Shown here: piece by piece, positions 46,521 to 58,528 of the stretch
Layout: each line of letters opens with the position of its first letter
Position numbering within the stretch: position 1 is the first letter of the stretch
Origin: Branchiostoma floridae
Lineage: Eukaryota > Chordata > Leptocardii > Amphioxiformes > Branchiostomatidae
Direction: 5' to 3'
Length of the DNA stretch: 64,000 bases
Assembly: GCF_000003815.2 (NCBI RefSeq)
Contig: NC_049994.1
Span: forward strand, 3,457,532 to 3,521,531
The notes under the pieces: generated by a model
The model's input: only the letters and a program-made list of their open reading frames with translations
The model's database searches: none
Told to the model about the DNA's origin: nothing
Made by a program: the position numbers and the translations under genes

Positions 46521-46980
46521 AAGGAATTATCAAGGCACATCTGTGTCAAATTTCAGCTCATTCGGCTGCAATACCAAGGTACAGGAGCCAAAAGTGTCCT
46601 TTTTTGGTCAAAAAATGGTCAAAAAATCGCAAAAATAAGCATTTTGTTGTACTGTACACCAAAAGTGTTATTGAATTTATATGGGGGCATTATCAAGGCA
46701 CATCTCTGTCAAATTTCAGCTCATTTGGTTGTAATACCAGGGTACAGGGGCCAAAATATACAGTTTTGGTCTAAAATTGACCAAAAAATCTCAATAAAAT
46801 CATTTTAGAGGCAGATATGAAAAAACTGAGAAAAAAGGCATCAAGGTATTGGCCCATTCTCCTGTGCCAAATTTCAGGTCATTCCGTCCAGGAACGGCGG
46901 AGATGAATCACTTGAGGGATTTGACAGGAGAAAGAAAGAAGGAAACATTACGAATACAATATATTTCACCATACTATGTA
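46385..46980 (+). repeat. ~162-bp tandem repeat ending in a retroposon-like tail
   Basis: CAAATTTCAG starts units at 46385, 46547, 46710 and about 46868. Units hold CCAAAAGTGTCCTTTTTTGG and CACTGTACACCAAAAGTG. After the last unit comes GTCCAGGAACGGCGGAGATG and an AT-rich tail (AAATATAATAATGA), like the 3' end of a non-LTR element or SINE. Two small ORFs here are repeat-derived. Confidence 0.75.
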
Positions 46981-47093
46981 TGGCTGAAATATAATAATGA
47001 CTGAGACGAAAAAGTCCCCATGCATGCGCACTCGTAAGTGTGAAATAGCTTATTTTTCAAGTTGCAAATACCGTTTCATGGTGCCACTTTAAA

Positions 47094-48010
47094 ATGAAGA
47101 TAGATCAGGGCTTAACAATAGCAGTAATCTATAAGAAATGGAAACTTTTGTTTCACCACAAGAATTACCCACCAGTACTTATCTTTAGCCTCCATAAGGC
47201 CTTCCTTCGGGGGTGCGGGGATCGTAATAGTCGGAAAGAAAATCGAGAAATTGGCCAGGGGAGTCAGTTTACGCTATGGTCCATGTTTCCCCGCGGCCTG
47301 TAAAATCCTCTGGTAGCAAAACTCCCCTGGAAAATTGTCTGCCCTATGACCTGTACTGCTGAGCTGAGCATAGTCAGTCTGGTAGAGACTAACTTACATT
47401 TCAGCGGATGTCTAGATCTGATTGACGCCATGTAAATGTTATGGATAACATTGGATGCGTTCGCGTGTATATGATTTTAGCTACTTTACTTTACTTTTAT
47501 TTTCAGTCCCCTTGCCTATATTTTCCCTGAAACTGGCGGTAGGTCTTGATACAGCTGTTGTTTGGAAAGTTTTTTGCTTCGGAGCATTATATTCCGTACT
47601 AATTTTGCCTGATTTCAACAAGGAATAACCACAGTAACAGGAGTATTTTTTCTCCGGAGATTTTCAGCATGACAGGTAACAAAGAAGGCAAAGCCGTCAG
47701 ATAGTTGCCTTGAGTATACTTAACTTGTAGAAGTGGACCTAGCAATATTGCCGTGAGAGCTCGTATAAGATTTGTAGTCTGGAAATGTCCACCATAAAAT
47801 TTTCATGCAATACTACTACTATAAAGGCTCCGCATGTTATAGGAAACTAAACTTAGCATAATGATAGCACTTAAGCTTGGTCTGTTATCACTTCTCTTGT
47901 TGAAAATGCCACTAGGTACAGGATGCGGCCAATCTCATTTAACCTTTTGAGGCATGTATGTGAAATGATTTCGTTTGTAGTGCGTAGTTAATCATAGACC
48001 GCCCTCGCAT
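47094..48010 (+). repeat. Duplicated segment, copy 1 (related to P450 3' flank)
   Basis: Begins TCAGGGCTTAACAATAGCAG and CACAAGAATTACCCACCAG, contains AGTCAGTCTGGTAGAGACTA, then a part (about 47500-47950) that also matches the bases after the P450 stop codon. Matches 55076-56150 nearly throughout. The short ORF (SLHKAFLRGCGD) is not kept in frame between copies. Confidence 0.75.
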
Positions 48011-50240
48011 ATTATAAATACCTTCATTCAAATAAGGAGATTCGCGGTACCAAATAAGTATGCGCTGCACAGTATTTTGGGTAATACGTTAACAATAAAG
48101 GCCAAGACTCGTAAACAGTTCATGTTTCAACCATTGAATTGATTTCCATAAAAGTTTTCAGACGTATTTATGTCTCAATGGCCTTCGCCTCTGACGTTTG
48201 ATTTGATATGATTTATTTTGCCCAATCTTTAAAAAAAAAAGATAACATAACGCAAATTAAAGGATGGAAGTACATGCAGGGGAAAAAAGCCTAGTGGCTT
48301 ATATATAGTCCTCCAAAGTAACAAAGAATAATACAATTTAACAATTCATAAGCTGAATAAAGATTGGATAGATGTGTAAAACTTATTCATTAGACAATAA
48401 TGTTACCAAACGAATTATATCAAGTAACAAAATTGAAGGAAATCATAATAGTTCAATAATTGAAACTAAGGCAATATTATAACGGCGAAATAAATGAAAT
48501 GATGAAATAAGAATATAACATTGTAAGAAATGTAACAACTAAAAATGTTGAAATAGAAGAACAATGAATAGGAGATTAGTTAAATGTTTGATTATCTAAT
48601 AATGACTTTTTAAAAGGTTTTTGAAGATAGGTAATGAATGACAAAGATGTAAGGTTTCACTTAAACTAATCCAAATTTGCGGACACCTGAACAGCATGGA
48701 AAATTTCTTTGTTGTGTTTTTACTTGTATCTGTTTTATATTGTTACAATGTCTAGTACTGTAATGATTGTGGTCTGAATTGTGATGGAAAAGGTAACCCA
48801 GGATATATAACACAGACATACCATACTCAGACATATAACCCAGAATGCACTTTGCAGCGCATGCGTATTTAGCAATATGAACTTCCTTATTAGTTGAATA
48901 GAACGCGGCTGCAGAATTCCAAAATAGCAAAAGAACAAAGCAAATTTTACCAATTGACAAAATATGGGGCCAGGTAAGTATTCATTAAAAACTGAGTGAT
49001 CATTCAGATCATGGTAAAATGGACACGACCGAAAAGGTAGTCTCCAAGAAGACGTGTGAGCTAGATGAAAAAAGGGAAGAATTTTATAGCTAAAAAGAAA
49101 AAAAAAAAGTTGCCATGGGATTTCAGTCAGTCTTTTGCAGTCTATCCAGCTATTTTCCGGCCGGCCGGACAGCTCACTCCTAGGCCAATCAACCCCGATA
49201 CTAGGTTTTTATTTATTCCTAATTTGACCAAAGTCCACTATTACTATTAGGCCCGGCCGGAGTCTTGTACAGACTACAAAAAAAGGTGCCTTTGAGCTCG
49301 TAAATTGGGACGAGCTACTGTAAAAGAGGTTAATGTTCACTATGATTTAATTTCGCAGTACAGTATAGGGAGTGTTGACGATGGTCTTAATAATAATATA
49401 ATAGTTTATTGCAAATTCTTGCCCGAGGGCTACTTGCAACTATAGTAACAAAAACTGACAGACAAAGAATGGCAAACAGTATTGTAAGTAACTACTCTAG
49501 TCTACCTTAAAGATGTAACTTATTGGGTTTGACTTCTTTTTCTGAGACAGTGGAAGACGAAAGATCCCACTTTTTCGGTAATGTGTGGGTTTTGCGACGT
49601 TAAAGGCGAGTAGTTTTCTTTTTGTCTGTAAACTTGGAGATGCTAGGATAGAATTTGGTGAATTCTTTTAAGATTTCTTTCCTCTTTAATGAACAAAATT
49701 TTTGTTTTGTTTGGTTTGGTTTGGTTTGGTTATACAGATCTCCGGAAGGATTTTGAATCAACGCACACCGCACCATCGCACGTGTGAGGGTTCTTAAACG
49801 TGCCCGGGGGATGGCTCTCCCCAGACACGGGGCCTCCATTTGTCTTGCTATAAAAGGGGGAACATATTTGCAATAAAGAGGTGACCGTGTGTCACGAAAA
49901 CGCAAACATTTTCCACTTAACAGTAAAACGGTAATCAATTATTTCTGTGTAGCGCCTAGAAATATCACAGGGTACATGAGTGTCATATAAAGAGGTTCAT
50001 TATAGTCAATTGATTCAGGAAATGAGATTTGAGGGTCTGACCGGTGAGTACTGAAATGTCCTTGAGAGCCTATGAGCTTCACATATAAAGAAGTCAATAA
50101 GAGGCCACAGGCACTCTAACAGAATATTTATGTCTGAAGCCATTTATGTGAGTTTGAGTTTATTGAAATACCTTTAGCTCAGATTGGGCTGATCTTCCAG
50201 GGCTCATACAATAAAAGATATAAGTACATAACAGATACAA
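48010..50240. other. Gene-poor stretch with retroposon-like tails
   Basis: A half-element of the GTGGGTAA TIR family lies at 48838-48905. A (GGTTT)n run at 49705-49730 borders a stretch that, read on the minus strand, ends AACCAAACCAAACC, like a retroposon tail. TTTATTGCAA-type sequence is near 49410. No gene is supported. Confidence 0.4.
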
Positions 50241-50419
50241 CTAGAGTTCGGCGACCTAATACCTCCATGAAATATTCAGAGCTTTTGTAAATTCTATGCA
50301 AATGACTTACAAATTTACATCCTCTTAAACAATCATGTATCAGAGACATAGTCTACTACAGTGCCGACCACGTACTTGTACAAAACGCCGAACAAGGGAT
50401 GAACAAATCATCTAGCTAA

Positions 50420-51885
50420 AAAATGGACTGAATGTTCAGTCCTGTTGTTCAGCATCATCTTCATGAATTTTTTTTCTTGGCCCTCGCTAATTAGTTTTGA
50501 GGTACCAAGAAGATTACCATTCATAAAACTTAGTCAGTGTGGCCATACCTAGAGCAACTATGCGCAGTCCAGGAAGCCACCCACCTTTGCTACACAACCA
50601 AATGCGTTTTATCTCCTGGCGTTTCGTTAAACTTCACCTACCTTCCATTCGACAATCTCTGTAAATAGGGCAGTGTAAATTGGCTTGGTAGTCGGAACAT
50701 GCATCCTTTAGTGTCCATTGTGTTGAACAGACTTCATCATACATGTAAGGGCTCTTTGATTGCAATCAAAAAGTCTTTTCAAGAAAGGCCTTAAAGATTC
50801 TTTTTAGCCCTCGCTAATTGGTTTTATGGTCTCGAAGGATGTCATCCATAAAAAATGGATGTGGCCATACCTAGTCAGTGTGGCCATACCTAGAGCAATT
50901 ATGTGCGGTCCAGAAAGCCACCAGCCTTTATTCGCTACACAACCGAATGCGTTTTATCAACTGGTGCTTCAGTAACCTTCACCTAACATTCGGCAACCTC
51001 TGTTTATAGGACACTGTAAATTGACTTTGTAGTAATTGGAACATGCAGCCCTTAGTGTCCTTTGTGTTGAAAATACTCAATCATATGTGTAAAAGCGCAT
51101 TACTTACAAACGAAAGGTCTTTTAAATTAAGGTCTTAAAGATTCTTCTTTTCGCCCTCCTTAATTGGCTAATTAATCCCCAGAGGATGCCATCCATAAAA
51201 CTAAGTAAGTGTGGCCATGCCTAGAGTAATTATGCGCAGTGCAGTAAGTCAGCAGCCTTATGAGAAACACAACCAAATGCATTTTATCTGCAGGTATTTC
51301 AATAACCTTCACTCACAACTCATTCGACAATCCCTGTATATAGGGCAGTATAGATTGGTATAATAATTGGAACATGCATCATTTAGTGTCCATTGTGTTG
51401 GATTGTGTTCATCAGACATGTGAGGGCTCATTGCTTGCAATTAAAAAGGTCTTTTCAAGGAATGTCTGAAAGACTCTCTCCTTATGCCCTCGCTAATTGA
51501 CTTTATGGTCTCCAGAGGATGTCATCCATAAAACTAAGTAAGTGTGACCATGCGCAGTCCAGAAAGTCACCAGACTTATTAGCTACAACGAATGTTTTTT
51601 ATCTACTGGCGTTTTAATAACCTTCACCTAACATTTGGCAATCTCTGTTTATAGGGCAGTGTAAATTGGCTTTAGTTAGTAGTTGGAATTGCAGCTTTTA
51701 TGGTCCCTTGTGTTGAAAAGACTTCATCATAACTGTTACATGTAAGGGCTCATTGATTGCAATCAAAAAGTTTTTTCAAGAAAGACCTTAAATATTCTTT
51801 TAAGCTCTCGCTAGTTGGCTTTAGTATCTCCGGAGGATATCATCCATGTAACTAAGTCAGTGTGGCTACCTAGAGCAAGACCTAA
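50420..51885 (+). repeat. ~330-bp tandem array, about 4.3 units
   Basis: CCCTCGCTAATT.G recurs near 50483, 50811, 51150, 51487 and 51804 (spacing 317-339). Each unit also carries GTCATCCATAAAA, GTGGCCATACCTAGAGCAA, ATAGGGCAGTGTAAATTGGC and TTAGTGTCC.TTGTGTTG. Confidence 0.85.
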
Positions 51886-51887
51886 AC

Positions 51888-52480
51888 TAGTCTTAATGAT
51901 TTTCTGTCACGACTTTTTTGAAGATGTTGCCACAGCATAATGGAATCTATATTACTGTAAATGCATTTAAGTTCGCGGGGATTCAATTTAGCACCATGCA
52001 CTGTAGTCCCTTACTGTCATGAAAAAAAGGTTCGCGGTGGTTTAAAGTTCGCACACATAAATTCACGCCCGGTTTAAGAAAAATATCATCCATAAAATTT
52101 ACTAGCTGTAGCCTTATCAAAATGGGGGGGGGGGGGTCATCAGAAATCACATAAACTTATTCGCCTACCCAAAGCTTCGCCTTTGGATCATACAATATAT
52201 CAAGTGAGCAGCAAAACCGAGCTTTCCAATTCTGTGTGAGGCGCCTCTAACCAATTTAAACAAACTTAAACCACCTACTAGTAAACCTTACACCACTTAC
52301 TCTAGTAACACTTACACCACTTACTCTAGTAAAACTTATACCACTTGCTCTAGTAAAACGTACACCACTTACTCTAGAGTAAACTTTAAACCTCTTACTC
52401 TAGTAGGCCTTAAGCACTTACTCTAGTAACACACCACTTACTCTAGTAAAACTTACACCACTTACTCTAGTAAAACTGCT
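51888..52480 (+). repeat. Chimeric duplicate of 39475-39865 and the 24-bp array
   Basis: 51888-52255 copies 39475-39865. At CTCTAACCAATT the homology switches directly to AAACTTAAACCACCTACTAG and the 24-bp units, which match about 41540-41810. The intervening 1.7 kb of the source is missing. Confidence 0.8.
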
Positions 52481-52484
52481 TCAA

Positions 52485-52820
52485 CTCAATTAGCTCCTCT
52501 CTAGTTCATCAATTAAATCCGGCCCGTAAGATTTGATACTTGTATTGAATACGTTGGGGTATAAGCTATCTAAATTCGTCTTAAAAGTTCACGGACCACG
52601 TTTAGATAAGTAGCAGATTGCTCTTCAAGCCGTGTAGCAGCGTATTTTAGCGCCCCCTTTGTTTTGGTATTTCCTATTAATTCCCCCCTAGTTCATTAAT
52701 TAAATTCGGCCCGTAACATTTGATATTTGTTTTGAATACGTTAGGGTATGCGCTATCTAAATTCATCTTAAAATTCACGGGCCACGTTTAGATAAGTAGC
52801 AGATTGCTCTACAAGCCGTA
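52485..52820 (+). repeat. Two tandem ~185-bp copies
   Basis: TTTGATA.TTGT.TTGAATACG, GCTATCTAAATTC.TCTTAAAA and ACGTTTAGATAAGTAGCAGA occur in order in both halves. Confidence 0.75.
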
Positions 52821-53099
52821 AACGGGCAGCCGATTTTAGACCAGGCGGGAGTTGACCGCCCAATTGGGTCTATTATTTGTGCTTAATCGTTGATATACTA
52901 CTTTCTGTTATCATTTATGTTTATATATACATATACCGGTAATAATAGACAATATGCAGCAGTTTTTGATATCCATTTAAGCTTTTAAAGGAAATTAGGA
53001 ATTTGGAATGGGATGCTATGTTTTGTCTAATGACGAATCGGCGGTTGGATCGGCGGCTACCAATCAGCGGCCAGCTTCAGCCTGGTGTAACAGCCCCTT

Positions 53100-53353
53100 C
53101 GCTGTGAGCACACTGCGGAGCTAAGTTCGCCAAGCACACAGCCCCTTTCCTGTGAGGCACAGCTCCTTCTCCGAGAACGCAGCTCTTTTGCTGTGAGCAC
53201 ACAGCTCTTTCTCTGTGAGCACACAGGTACTTCGCCGAGCACACAGCCCTTTCGCTGTGAGCACACAGCTCGTTCGCCGAGCACGCAGCCCCTTTGCTGT
53301 GAGCACACAGCTCGTTCGACGAGCACGCAGCCCATTCGCTGTGAGCACAAAGC
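53100..53353 (-). repeat. 21-bp minisatellite, about 12 units
   Basis: Units of the form TTTGCTGTGAGCACACAGCTC with alternating CTGTGAGCACACAG and CGCCGAGCACGCAG variants (a 42-bp higher-order period). The period is a multiple of three and lacks stops, so three minus-strand frames (114, 140 and 75 aa) and one plus-strand frame are open at once; none is a supported gene. Confidence 0.85.
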
Positions 53354-53559
53354 TCTTTCGCTAAAACACGTTTTGACCCAATGGTCCTTCGTACAATACA
53401 AAGCAGCTGGAAAAGTAATATCGTTTTAAAGATGGCCAAATACCTTGAAAAATATCTAACAATACTTACCCATTTTATATTGATCATGATGAGAAACAAT
53501 AGGTTGCGAATTTGTCCTCGCGAGCTCGAGCAGCTGACGCCGTGGAATCGCTAAAAAAA

Positions 53560-54646
53560 CTAGAGTTCGGTGACCTCATACCTCCATGAAAATTTAGAGC
53601 TTTCGTAAATTCCATGCAATTGACTAACACATTAACATAATTTATGCATGGTGTTGTTAATCATTGAATAACGTACACATGTCACAATTATAAAATTCCC
53701 ATTATTATTCATAAAGTGGTTTTGCAATTTTTGCATAAATTATGCAAATAAGTTCCTCATTACCATATTTGGTATCTGCTTATATTCCACCTATCATAAT
53801 TAACATGTGTTACATGTATTGAGGTCCAGTTATTGAAAACAATGGAACTATACCATTTCCTCATTAATTATGCAAATAAAGTCCTCATTTGCATAACATG
53901 TATATCATTATGAACATCTTTGCCTAAGCTACCTGCATGCCTAAAATGCAGGCAATCCGTCGTTCCTTTCTGCAGTTATCCTCTTTGGAGTGTCTTGACA
54001 AAAACACCCCTGCAGTTCCATAATTAAATGTTAGGGGCTGAAACTTGCCCCACTTGTTTATGGCGCTAAAAGCTATCTACCACCTAAATGTCAAGACCAT
54101 AGCATGTCTGGAACAAGAGATACATTGAAAAAACTGCTATGATAGCATATTCTCATTAATTATGCAAATGTACTCCTATTTTGCATAAAAAGTATCTTAT
54201 CTTGTAAAACATTGTCTAAGGTACCTACATACCAAAAATGATGAAAATCCGTTGTTCCCTTCTTGAGTTATCCTCTTCAGAAGTTTTTGACAAAAATATC
54301 CCTGCTTTCCCAAAACTAGACGCTAGGGGACCTAAACTTATGTCAATTCTTCCTGAGCACAAGAGCTATCTAATGCTCAAAAATCTTGACCATAGCATGT
54401 TCAGAACACCTAGATAGCAAAACCGGAAGTTGCGCTGCAGTACCAAGGGAAGCCGCTAGGGGGCCCAAAATCTAATCATTTCCAGCTTTCATCACACACT
54501 ACCAACACACCAAGTATGAAACCAATCCACCCAACCCTTCATGAGTTATGCTGACCACAAATATGCGGACACACAGACAGACACACACACAGACACACAC
54601 ACAGACACACCAAAAAATATACCTCCATTTTTTCATGGAGGTAAAT
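53560..54646 (-). repeat. ~1.07-kb dispersed element, copy 2 (inverted)
   Basis: Reverse complement of 5536-6606 across essentially the full length, from CTAGAGTTCGGTGACCTCAT to TTTCATGGAGGTAAAT, including the CA/GT microsatellite at one end. Fragments of the family lie at 50241-50315 and 18425-18700; more diverged pieces lie at 12480-12680 and 42000-42110. Confidence 0.75.
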
Positions 54647-55075
54647 ACGAGAGTCGGGGGCAAGTTACCCGTTGGTTGTTAACAAACCGTTACTATTTGA
54701 CGATCCCACCATAAGCAAACACTTAGAAGAACTTCACACTGTAGCAGCAGACATTTCCATGTGTTTTTCGGTCCTGAATAGTTGGCAAACTTACATGCAT
54801 GTCCACGACGGCACAGTTCGATTTCCGAAAAATTGGTGGCGACCCGTAGTCCAGATGACCTACGAGCATGACCTACGGCCTGTGAACTCCTGGTTATTCA
54901 TATAGAAGCGCCCCCCAGTCATATAGAAGCGCCCCCCAGTTCAGCGTTGTCCTGGCACCAGTACTGCTGTTAACTTCTTTGACCCTAGGATGAAAGGACA
55001 CGATCCAAACGCAGCAACGACTGCCTAACGCCGACCTTAGTTGTACAGTTATCTCTGTTAACGCTATGTGTATGG

Positions 55076-56150
55076 GGTGTCAGGGCTTAACAATAGCAGT
55101 TATTTGTAAGAAATGGACAATTTTGTTTCACCACAAGAATTACCCACCAGTACTTATCTTTAGCCTCCACCAGGCCTTCCTACGGGGGTGCGGGGATCGT
55201 AGTATTCGGCAAAACAAATCGAGAAATTGGCCAGGGGAGATAGTCCACACAAAGGTTCATGTTTCCCCCGGGCGAACTAACGTTAACTCCTCTGGTAGCA
55301 AAACTTCCCTGGCAAATTATTCTCCCTATAATGGCTAGCGTAGTCAGTCTGGTAGAGACTAACTTATATTAGAGCATGATTAATTCCAAAGTATGTAACT
55401 GTTATGGATAACATTGCATGCGTGGATTGATTTTAGCTACTTTACTTAATTTTTTTTTGGCAGAGCTCCCGCTCGAAGCAAGCTTGAAAGTTGTCTCCAC
55501 TCCACTCTATCTTCTATCTGGATTTCCTACACATCTGACAGGTTTTTATTGGCACTAAAGTTGACTTTGGGTCTAGATCTTACCCGGCCTTTTCTTCCGA
55601 TTCTATTCTCGTATAGAACTATTTTGGATGTTATGGTGTCAGTATAACTGGCGCTGTGCGCAGTCTTGATACAGCTGTTGGTTGGAAATTTTTTGCTTCC
55701 ATGAAACATAAGACAAATACGAAGAATTATATTCCGTATTAATTTTGACTGATTTTAACAAAGAACAACTGTTACAACAGCAACAGAAATCTTCTTCTCT
55801 CCAGAGATAGTCAGCATGACAAGTAACAAAGAAGGGAAAGCCATCAGATAATAGTAATTGTAGAAGTGAACCTGGCGATATTGCCGTGAGACCTTGCATT
55901 AGATTTGTAGTCTGGAAGTATCAAACATAAAATTTACTTGCCCTACGAGTAAAGGCTCCGCATGTTATAGAAAGCTAAATTTAGCATGATGATAGCACTT
56001 TGAAAAGCTTGGTCTGTTATCCGCTTTCTTCTTGAAAATGCCACAAAGTACAGGATGCAGCCAATCTCGTTTAACCTTTTGAGACATGTCTGTAATATGA
56101 TTTCGTTTTTAGTGCGTAGTTAATAATAGACCACCCTGGCATATTCTAAG
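55076..56150 (+). repeat. Duplicated segment, copy 2
   Basis: Parallels 47094-48010 from TCAGGGCTTAACAATAGCAG to GTTAATAATAGACC. The stretch at 55660-56090 corresponds to 57950-58330 beside the P450. Confidence 0.75.
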
Positions 56151-56212
56151 GGTCCACCGGTGTCAATTATCTTCGAAATAACAGGTGAAGGACATCCAGT
56201 CATTGATGTAAG

Positions 56213-56607
56213 ACACACATTTCTCACACAGCGGCCATAGTAGATGGAAGACAAGGTCAATGACGCAAACAGACAAAACTTATTTCTAAAACCAGGTTCA
56301 ATTTAGTTTCCTCGTTAACCACACAAACTTTCACAATATAAGATCAAATGATATATATTATAACTAGTGTTATGCACCAGAAATGTAGCAATATAGAGTA
56401 GCGTAGACTGATCCCATAATCCTTTAAGACACGCAAATAAAAACATGATGATGCAAATATTTGACGGACATGCATCCTTTTTTTATTGGTCGCTTTCTTA
56501 AATGACAGGCTATTATCTGTGGAACTGCTAGTTATGATGGACAGTCTTTTGTTTGCCTCCTTGAACTCGTTTTAGATCTATCTTGGCCGCCGCGTGAGAA
56601 AGGTGTA
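56213..56607 (+). mobile_element. TIR element, copy A of an inverted pair
   Basis: About 395 bp. The left end CACACATTTCTCACACAGCGG is a diverged form of the right end, inverted (TACACCTTTCTCACGCGGCG). Between them is an AT-rich interior with no ORF. The whole copy is repeated in inverted orientation at 56643-57039. Confidence 0.75.
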
Positions 56608-56642
56608 TAGAGTTGAGGGGAGTTGTTGGGTGTCCATCGCTA

Positions 56643-57039
56643 TACACCTTTCTCACGCGGCGGCCATGATAGATCTAAAACGAGTTCAATGTGGCAAACA
56701 AAAGGCTGTCCATCATAATTAGCAGTTCGACCAATGGTAGCCTGCCAATTAGGAAATCGACCAATAAGTGAATGGCTGCAAATTCGTTAAAAATGTGCAT
56801 CATTATGTTTTTATTTTGCATCTCTTAAGGGACTATGGGGTCAGTCTACACTACTCTAAATTGCTACATCTTTCGGTGCATAACACTTCTTGTAATATTT
56901 ATCATTCTATCTTATATCATGAAAATTTGTGTGGTTTGGGGGAAAACTAACTGGGACCTGATTTTACAAATAAGTTTTGTCTGTTTGCCTCATTGACCTC
57001 TTCTTCGATCTATCATGGCCGCCGCGTGAGAAAGGTGTA
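56643..57039 (-). mobile_element. TIR element, copy B of an inverted pair
   Basis: About 397 bp, beginning and ending with TACACCTTTCTCACGCGGCG and its inverse. It is the reverse complement of copy A with scattered mismatches and is separated from it by about 35 bp. Its interior holds the same landmarks in reverse (GTCAGTCTACACTACTCTAA versus TAGAGTAGCGTAGACTGA). Confidence 0.75.
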
Positions 57040-57049
57040 TTCCAATCAA

Positions 57050-57950
57050 GTAATCCCAAGCGCAGGTGTAGAAAGTTAACAAATCTAATCAAGAACAGTT
57101 GAGAAAGATTAAGGGAAACAGGTGATGCCTGCCACGTGTATACAGGGTATAATATACACAGAATGTGAGATGTCTTCTACACTGAAGAGGAGGGATACTT
57201 GATTAGGATAGGGTACACAGCGATGATGACGTCAATGGCGCCACAGGTGTGCTCGTAGTCCAAATGCTAATGAGGCACATACTCTCCCACACATCGCGAT
57301 CGGGCATACGACAGCTGGGGTAATTGGATCTACCGAGAGATTCAGTGGAGTAAAGTAACAAAATTCAAAACACACATGCAATGTTATCCATAAAATTTAC
57401 ATGCTTTTGCCTATATCAGACATCCACTTCAATGGAAGTTAGTCTCTACCAGTCTCAATACGCTGCCTATTTTAGGCAGCGTATATAAGCTGGATTCTTT
57501 GGCGATTTCGTAATTTTGCAACCGTCGGGCTATCAATTGCATGTAATTAGGAGGTTCACTATGCTGAATACGCATAACATTATATATATATATATATATA
57601 TATATGCGTGACGAAATGCATTCTATGTAAAATGTAAGAGGTGACAACCCTTAATACCCGTCCAACAGAGGGCGACAAATTGTCATTTATTCAATCTCAT
57701 TAATTTCAGTATGATTTTCCTGTTTCTTTTATTTATTTGTTATGATTTTGTATTAAAGGGCTCCCCTGAAAATTAATTAAAACTAATCATAACTGGCGTG
57801 AATACCAATTAAATGCACAAATAGATAGATAAATAAGATATACAAACAAACAAACATGTCTGTAAGCTGTTTTCTCAATCAAGTCAATTGTTGGTTAAGT
57901 TAAAACAGATACTGTTTGCACTTTTTGGGCCCAAAATACATTAAGCTACG
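57050..57950. other. Gene-poor stretch
   Basis: (TA)n at 57581-57605. Near 57375-57455 an inverted piece of the 47.1/55.1-kb duplicated segment (TTAGTCTCTACCAGTCT, GTTATCCATAAAATTTACAT). AATAAA-type hexamers lie on the minus strand at 57728-57742. Confidence 0.5.
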
Positions 57951-58346
57951 CCTACTTGTTTGGAAACTTGAATCTCCTTATTTGATTTTGCCTGATTTTA
58001 ACAAGAAACAACCACAGCAACAGGAATCAAGTTCTATCCGGAGACAGTCAGCATGGCAGAGTACCAAAAAATATAAAATCCTCGGGTGGAAGGCTTGAGT
58101 GTACTTGTAGAAGTGAACCTAGTGATTTTGCCGCGAGAGCTTGCATTAGATTTGTACTCTTGAAATGTCAACCATAGAATTTACATGCTCTGTAGTAAGG
58201 CTCCACGTGTTATAGAAAACTATATTTACCCTAATGATAGCACTTAAGCTTCGTCTGTTATCACTTCTTTTCTTGAAAATGCCGCAAGGTACAGGATGTA
58301 GCCAATCTCTTTTAACTCTTTGAGCCTTATAACAATGACAGCGACA
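57720..58346 (-). other. Presumed P450 3' UTR, built from a dispersed repeat
   Basis: Read on the minus strand, the ~370 bases after the stop codon (58320 down to about 57950) match two other places in the window, 47.5-48.0 kb and 55.66-56.1 kb. Overlapping AATAAA hexamers on the minus strand near 57728-57742 are plausible poly(A) signals. The transcript end is inferred. Confidence 0.45.
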
Positions 58347-58528
58347 CTAAGCCAGTGGCTCAGCGACGAGTTCGAAATTCTTAGGCGAATGGGTGATTCC
58401 ATTGATCCCAGTGGTGGTAGGCTTGGCAGCGCCCTGTGGCAGGTTGAATGTGAAGTGCTGCAGCAGAGAAGTGAAGAACACGAAGAGCTCCATCTCTGCC
58501 AGCTGCTTCCCAAGGCAAATTCGTGGGC
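58347..58528 (-). CDS. CYP2: P450 last exon: haem cysteine, helix L, C-terminus
   Basis: The acceptor TTTTATAG completes the Gly codon, then PRICLGKQLAEMELFVFF with the axial cysteine. 59 residues follow to the TAG stop at 58347-58349. It contains no long ATG-initiated ORF; I found it by searching the minus strand for the haem-loop continuation expected from the preceding exon. Confidence 0.94.

Noticed and set aside
46184-46808. Two ORFs (110 and 96 aa) sharing similar peptides
   Set aside because: The shared peptides come from the 162-bp tandem units; the frames start and stop at repeat boundaries and resemble no known protein.
48661-48960. 99-aa minus-strand ORF with a signal-peptide-like N-terminus
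   Set aside because: The first codon is TTG, not ATG, and the frame crosses a half-copy of the GTGGGTAA TIR family, so the apparent secretion signal is chance.
53057-53499. Cysteine-rich 114- and 140-aa proteins
   Set aside because: They are simultaneous readings of a 21-bp minisatellite in several frames, with no domain or signal peptide.
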